The notes beneath the pieces were generated by a model. The model was not told where the DNA came from. It saw nothing but the letters and a program-made list of their open reading frames with translations, and searched no databases. This document shows, in pieces, positions 7,592-9,787 of a stretch of 9,787 bases of DNA (position 1 is the first letter of the stretch; every line of letters starts with the position of its first letter). This DNA comes from Candidatus Methanomethylophilaceae archaeon (GTDB lineage: Archaea; Thermoplasmatota; Thermoplasmata; Methanomassiliicoccales; Methanomethylophilaceae). Location: positions 1-9,787 of the forward strand of contig JAEDJU010000042.1 of NCBI GenBank assembly GCA_016296195.1, given 5' to 3'. Made by a program: the position numbers and the translations under genes.

Positions 7592-7645
7592 ACTTAGACT
7601 TATACTTAGACTTATACTTAGACTTATACTTAGGCCTAGACTTAC
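7592..7645 (-). repeat. Hexamer tandem array upstream of the AlbA_2 gene
   Basis: Nine consecutive 6-bp units fill 54 bases: ACTTAG and ACTTAT alternate for seven units (7592-7633), then come GCCTAG (7634-7639) and ACTTAC (7640-7645). Seen as 12-mers, ACTTAGACTTAT repeats perfectly at 7592-7603, 7604-7615 and 7616-7627. TAGGCCTA at 7631-7638 is an 8-bp palindrome. On the gene's own strand the array contains three GTATAAG blocks that resemble TATA boxes; the outermost (about 7622-7631) would start a transcript near 7601, leaving a short leader that includes the ribosome binding site. The array could be an operator for the encoded winged helix, a promoter of variable length, or both. Confidence 0.8.
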
Positions 7646-7732
7646 CAAAGAACGAAATGAGGTAAACTCAATTTAACAAAAAACCTGGTAATTATTACAC
7701 AAATTCCTCATTTTTTTCCCACAAAATCATCA

Positions 7733-7773
7733 GTTTTCCGATACTAGCTAGAGACCGATTGTCGTCGGAAAAC
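7733..7773. repeat. 9-bp inverted repeat in an AT-rich intergenic spacer
   Basis: GTTTTCCGA at 7733-7741 pairs perfectly with TCGGAAAAC at 7765-7773, separated by 23 bases that include the palindrome CTAGCTAG (7744-7751). It lies in the 280-bp gap between the AlbA_2 gene and the DUF1846 gene. It could be a dyad operator, a stem-loop in the leader of the AlbA_2 gene, or a remnant of a mobile element; no transposase or target duplication is visible. Confidence 0.55.
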
Positions 7774-7829
7774 CCAATACTAAAAAACAAAGATGTTGGT
7801 GAAAAATCAACCAAGAAATAAGTAAAGAA

Positions 7830-7843
7830 CCCCCGAAAGGGGG
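7830..7843 (-). terminator. Hairpin terminator of the DUF1846 gene
   Basis: Five C (7830-7834), the loop GAAA (7835-7838) and five G (7839-7843) form a compact GC stem 14 bases past the stop of the minus-strand DUF1846 gene. On that strand the stem is followed by a T-rich tract (TTCTTTACTTATTTC). This is a classical intrinsic-terminator shape; archaeal termination relies mainly on the T tract, which is also present. Confidence 0.65.
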
Positions 7844-7857
7844 AAGTGGTTGGAGGA

Positions 7858-9342
7858 TCAGTTCCCGTGGAACAGGCACTTGGTCTGGTACTCTGGCTCG
7901 CTGGAGACATACATTCCCAGCTTCTTGTAGAGCCCCTCGTCCACCTGGGAGATCACCACGGACGAATGCACATCGCATCCCCTCAGCGAGGGCAGCTTCG
8001 CGAAGGCCTTCTCCGCCACGGGATCCGTATTGGCCGCTATGGACAGTGCCACCAGCATCTCGTCGATGTGGAGACGCGGGTTCCTGTTACCGAGGTAATC
8101 CACCTTCAGCCTCTGCATGGACCTGATGACCTCGGGCGATATCAGCATCACCGAATCATCGATCCTTGCGAGGATCTTCAACGCGTTCAGGATCATCGCG
8201 GATGATGCGGTGAGCAGGGGCGATGCCTTCCCCTCGACGATTATGCCGCAGGGCATCTCCGCCGCGACCACGGGACGCTCCGTCTCCGTCATCCTCTCCC
8301 TCACAACAGACACCACCTTCCTGTACTCCGGAGAGATCCCGGCACGCTTCATCAGAAGCTCGGATTTAAAGACCATCTCGTCATCGGCCTTACCCTCCCT
8401 CCTGTCCCTGAGGATCGCGAAGTACCTGCGGACGATCTCGTTGTTGGCCGCCTTGCGCACAGCCTCGTCATCGACGATGCAGTTGCCCGCCATGTTCACA
8501 CCCATGTCGGTGGGGGACCTGTAGGGGGATTCACCGGATATGCCCTCCAGGATGGAGTTCAGGACGGGGAAGATCTCCACATCCCTGTTGTAGTTCACGG
8601 TTGTCTTGCCGTAGGCCTCCAGGTGGAACGGGTCGATCATGTTGCTGTCGCTGAGGTCGGATGTGGCCGCCTCGTAGGCGATGTTCACAGGATGACTCAG
8701 GGGGAGGTTCCATATGGGGAACGTCTCGAACTTGGCGTATCCCGCGGGAGTGCCCCTCTTGTTCTCATGGTACAGCTGTGAGAGACACACCGCCATCTTA
8801 CCGCTTCCGGGCCCGGGTGCCGTGACCACGACCAGGGGCTTGGTGGTCTCCACGAACTCGTTCCTGCCGTATCCCTCGTCACTTGCGATGAGGGGTATGT
8901 TCGACGGATATCCGGCTATGGGGTAATGCCTGTATACCTTCAATCCGAGGGCCTCGGCCTTCCTCTGGAACCTGTCGGCGACCTCCTGACCGTTGTAGTG
9001 GGTGATGACGAGACCACAGACGTGGATTCCCCTGTCCCTGAAGGAGTCCACCAGTCTGAAAACCTCGGAATCATATCCTATTCCGATGTCCTTGCGGATC
9101 TTGTTCTTGACTATGTCCTCGGCGTTGATGACCACGATGGCCTCCGCCTGGTTGCCGAACTCCATCAGCATGGAGATCTTGCTGTCGGGTTTGAAACCGG
9201 GGAGCACGCGGGATGCGTGGTAATCATCGAAGAGCTTGCCTCCGAACTCGAGGTACAGCTTTCCTCCGAAGTGCTCTATGCGCTCCCTGATGTGCTCGGA
9301 CTGCGTCCTGAGGTACATGTCGTTGTCGAATCCGCCGTTCAT
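7858..9342 (-). CDS. DUF1846 family protein (COG4868)
   Basis: A full-length 494-residue member of a well conserved family of about 500 residues whose biochemical role is not established. Hallmarks are GGKLYLEFGGKLFDDYHASR near the N-terminus (26-45), the P-loop-like APGPGSGKMAV (175-185), KFETFPIWNLPLSHPVN (204-220), NMIDPFHLEAYG (234-245), VNYNRDVE (249-256) and SPTDMGVNMAGN (276-287). The glycine-rich loop and the conserved Asp and Asn blocks suggest a nucleotide-binding enzyme, but no substrate can be assigned. The ATG at 9342 leaves the expected GFDNDMYL start intact and lies 28 bp from a TATA-like box, so the transcript is probably leaderless or nearly so. The gene stands alone with its own terminator. 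G+C and AGG-type arginine use resemble the helicase and CstA genes, so it looks native. Confidence 0.92.
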   Translation of the reverse strand: MNGGFDNDMYLRTQSEHIRERIEHFGGKLYLEFGGKLFDDYHASRVLPGFKPDSKISMLMEFGNQAEAIVVINAEDIVKNKIRKDIGIGYDSEVFRLVDSFRDRGIHVCGLVITHYNGQEVADRFQRKAEALGLKVYRHYPIAGYPSNIPLIASDEGYGRNEFVETTKPLVVVTAPGPGSGKMAVCLSQLYHENKRGTPAGYAKFETFPIWNLPLSHPVNIAYEAATSDLSDSNMIDPFHLEAYGKTTVNYNRDVEIFPVLNSILEGISGESPYRSPTDMGVNMAGNCIVDDEAVRKAANNEIVRRYFAILRDRREGKADDEMVFKSELLMKRAGISPEYRKVVSVVRERMTETERPVVAAEMPCGIIVEGKASPLLTASSAMILNALKILARIDDSVMLISPEVIRSMQRLKVDYLGNRNPRLHIDEMLVALSIAANTDPVAEKAFAKLPSLRGCDVHSSVVISQVDEGLYKKLGMYVSSEPEYQTKCLFHGN

Positions 9343-9365
9343 TGCGTGTGCATCCGCTGATTCGG

Positions 9366-9373
9366 TTTAATAT
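9366..9373 (-). promoter_or_regulatory. TATA-like box of the DUF1846 gene
   Basis: On the minus strand this reads ATATTAAA, centred about 28 bp before the ATG at 9342, which fits a transcript starting a few bases ahead of the codon. On the plus strand the same bases read TTTAATAT and lie about 21 bp before the ATG of the divergent 55-residue ORF, slightly closer than ideal, so the minus-strand gene is the better match. Confidence 0.6.
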
Positions 9374-9390
9374 GTTGGGTGTCCGAAATA

Positions 9391-9558
9391 ATGACTGGAT
9401 ACGTCAGAGTGACTGATGTGGATTCCAATGGATGTGAGATTTCCGTACCGAATCAGGATGTCAGCATGATTGTGAAGCGGATCATCGACGAGATTGATCA
9501 GGAGGATTCAGACCTGTTCGTGGAATTGAAAAGAATGGCCTTGGATCATGATGTGTGA
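9391..9558 (+). CDS. Small acidic protein of 55 residues, unknown
   Basis: An open frame from ATG 9391 to TGA 9556-9558. The sequence begins MTGYVRVTDVDSNGCEI and ends VELKRMALDHDV. The middle (MIVKRIIDEIDQEDSDLFVE) would form an amphipathic acidic helix; there is no signal peptide, membrane segment or metal-binding cluster. A GTG at 9379 is in frame and could add four residues. It has no Shine-Dalgarno sequence, and the nearest TATA-like box (9366-9373) is a little close. It is divergent from the DUF1846 gene and lies 131 bp before the RHH gene. I do not recognise a family; codon choice and lack of internal rare stops make it plausible but not secure. Confidence 0.5.
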   Translation: MTGYVRVTDVDSNGCEISVPNQDVSMIVKRIIDEIDQEDSDLFVELKRMALDHDV

Positions 9559-9629
9559 TGATTGGATTATTATCCGTTCTCACAGCGTACAAATGAAGAC
9601 AAAGATGCTCGGAGGATGAGTAAACCGGA

Positions 9630-9662
9630 ATGCATCCCTTCGAACTACATATGCATCCGTTC
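9630..9662 (+). promoter_or_regulatory. 12-bp direct repeat upstream of the RHH gene, possible operator
   Basis: ATGCATCCCTTC at 9630-9641 and ATGCATCCGTTC at 9651-9662 differ at one base and start 21 bp apart, two helical turns. Each begins with the palindrome ATGCAT. The second copy abuts an AT-rich stretch (CATATCATAT, 9662-9671) centred about 24 bp before the ATG at 9690, a good TATA position. RHH proteins commonly bind short repeated operators in their own promoters, so self-regulation is a reasonable inference. Confidence 0.5.
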
Positions 9663-9689
9663 ATATCATATCGCATACTGCGGTGGGGT

Positions 9690-9787
9690 ATGAAGATAAA
9701 AGTGGATGTCAGCCGCGAGGAGGCGGAGGACATCAGGTGCTATGCGGAGGCCCACGGGGTCTCGATGGCCGATGCGGTGAAGGCCAC
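9690..9787 (+). CDS. Ribbon-helix-helix DNA-binding protein, N-terminal part
   Basis: The right edge cuts this gene after 32 full codons. The visible residues, MKIKVDVSREEAEDIRCYAE followed by AHGVSMADAVKA, have the CopG/Arc-type pattern: an alternating basic and hydrophobic strand (KIKVDVS), then a first helix of about 12 residues, a Gly turn, and the Ser-capped start of a second helix. Such proteins are dimeric regulators and are often antitoxins, so a toxin gene may follow beyond the edge. The ATG at 9690 has a GGTG (9682-9685) four bases ahead and a TATA-like stretch about 24 bp upstream. The family call rests on a short segment. Confidence 0.65.
   Translation, partial: MKIKVDVSREEAEDIRCYAEAHGVSMADAVKA

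Noticed and set aside
7592..7645. CRISPR array
   Set aside because: The units are 6 bp and contiguous, with no unique spacers and no cas genes.
7655..7713. 8-bp inverted repeat AAATGAGG / CCTCATTT with a 43-base spacer
   Set aside because: Short arms in AT-rich DNA at this distance could well be chance; nothing else supports it.
9616..9693. A 25-codon ORF directly after GGAGG that ends with an ATGA overlap on the RHH start
   Set aside because: GGAGG touches the ATG with no spacing, the peptide has no pattern, and the frame covers the direct repeats and TATA-like stretch, so it is more likely promoter DNA.

Overview
The window looks archaeal, most likely a euryarchaeon of the Methanomassiliicoccales / Thermoplasmatota type. 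The evidence is indirect: AT-rich TATA-like boxes sit about 22-28 bp before several start codons (leaderless or nearly leaderless layout), genes join through 1-4 base start/stop overlaps, AGG dominates arginine codons, and the eight visible stop codons are seven TGA and one TAA with no TAG. The last point fits pyrrolysine-using methanogens but is a small sample. Core-like genes are GC-rich (hand count about 62% at 1381-1440), while two accessory genes are poorer in GC (Fic gene 33-42% in two sampled lines, AlbA_2 gene 47% in one).

Left part (1-2316, + strand): the 3' end of a gene whose C-terminus resembles DUF2791/BrxD-type P-loop ATPases overlaps by four bases a complete 714-residue Lhr-like superfamily 2 helicase. 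ATPase-helicase pairs of this kind occur in BREX type 2 and in TerB-linked DNA-processing/defence loci, so a larger defence module may continue off the left edge.

Middle left (2317-3758, +): a Fic-domain AMPylase-type protein with an N-terminal inhibitory motif and a C-terminal helix-turn-helix. It has its own promoter. Three direct copies and one inverted copy of an 8-mer (CCCTACCA) are spaced exactly 11 bp apart and run into the TATA box, which looks like an operator array read from one face of the helix.

Centre (3755-5958, +): a soluble protein of about 170 residues that I cannot name, translationally coupled (GTGA overlap) to a CstA-family peptide/pyruvate-type transporter.

Right centre (6042-7857, -): a Schlafen AlbA_2 / HATPase_c_4 / winged-helix regulator with a GTG start and a good ribosome binding site. 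Directly upstream lies a run of nine 6-bp units (mostly ACTTAG/ACTTAT), then an AT-rich spacer with a 9-bp inverted repeat and the terminator of the next gene.

Right (7858-9787): a DUF1846-family protein on the minus strand with a near-leaderless promoter, a divergent 55-residue unknown ORF, and the first 32 codons of a ribbon-helix-helix regulator preceded by a 12-bp direct repeat at 21-bp spacing. A shared theme is that three DNA-binding-type genes (Fic-HTH, AlbA_2-HTH, RHH) each carry a repeat array in their own promoter, which suggests three self-regulated accessory units around a core of housekeeping genes.
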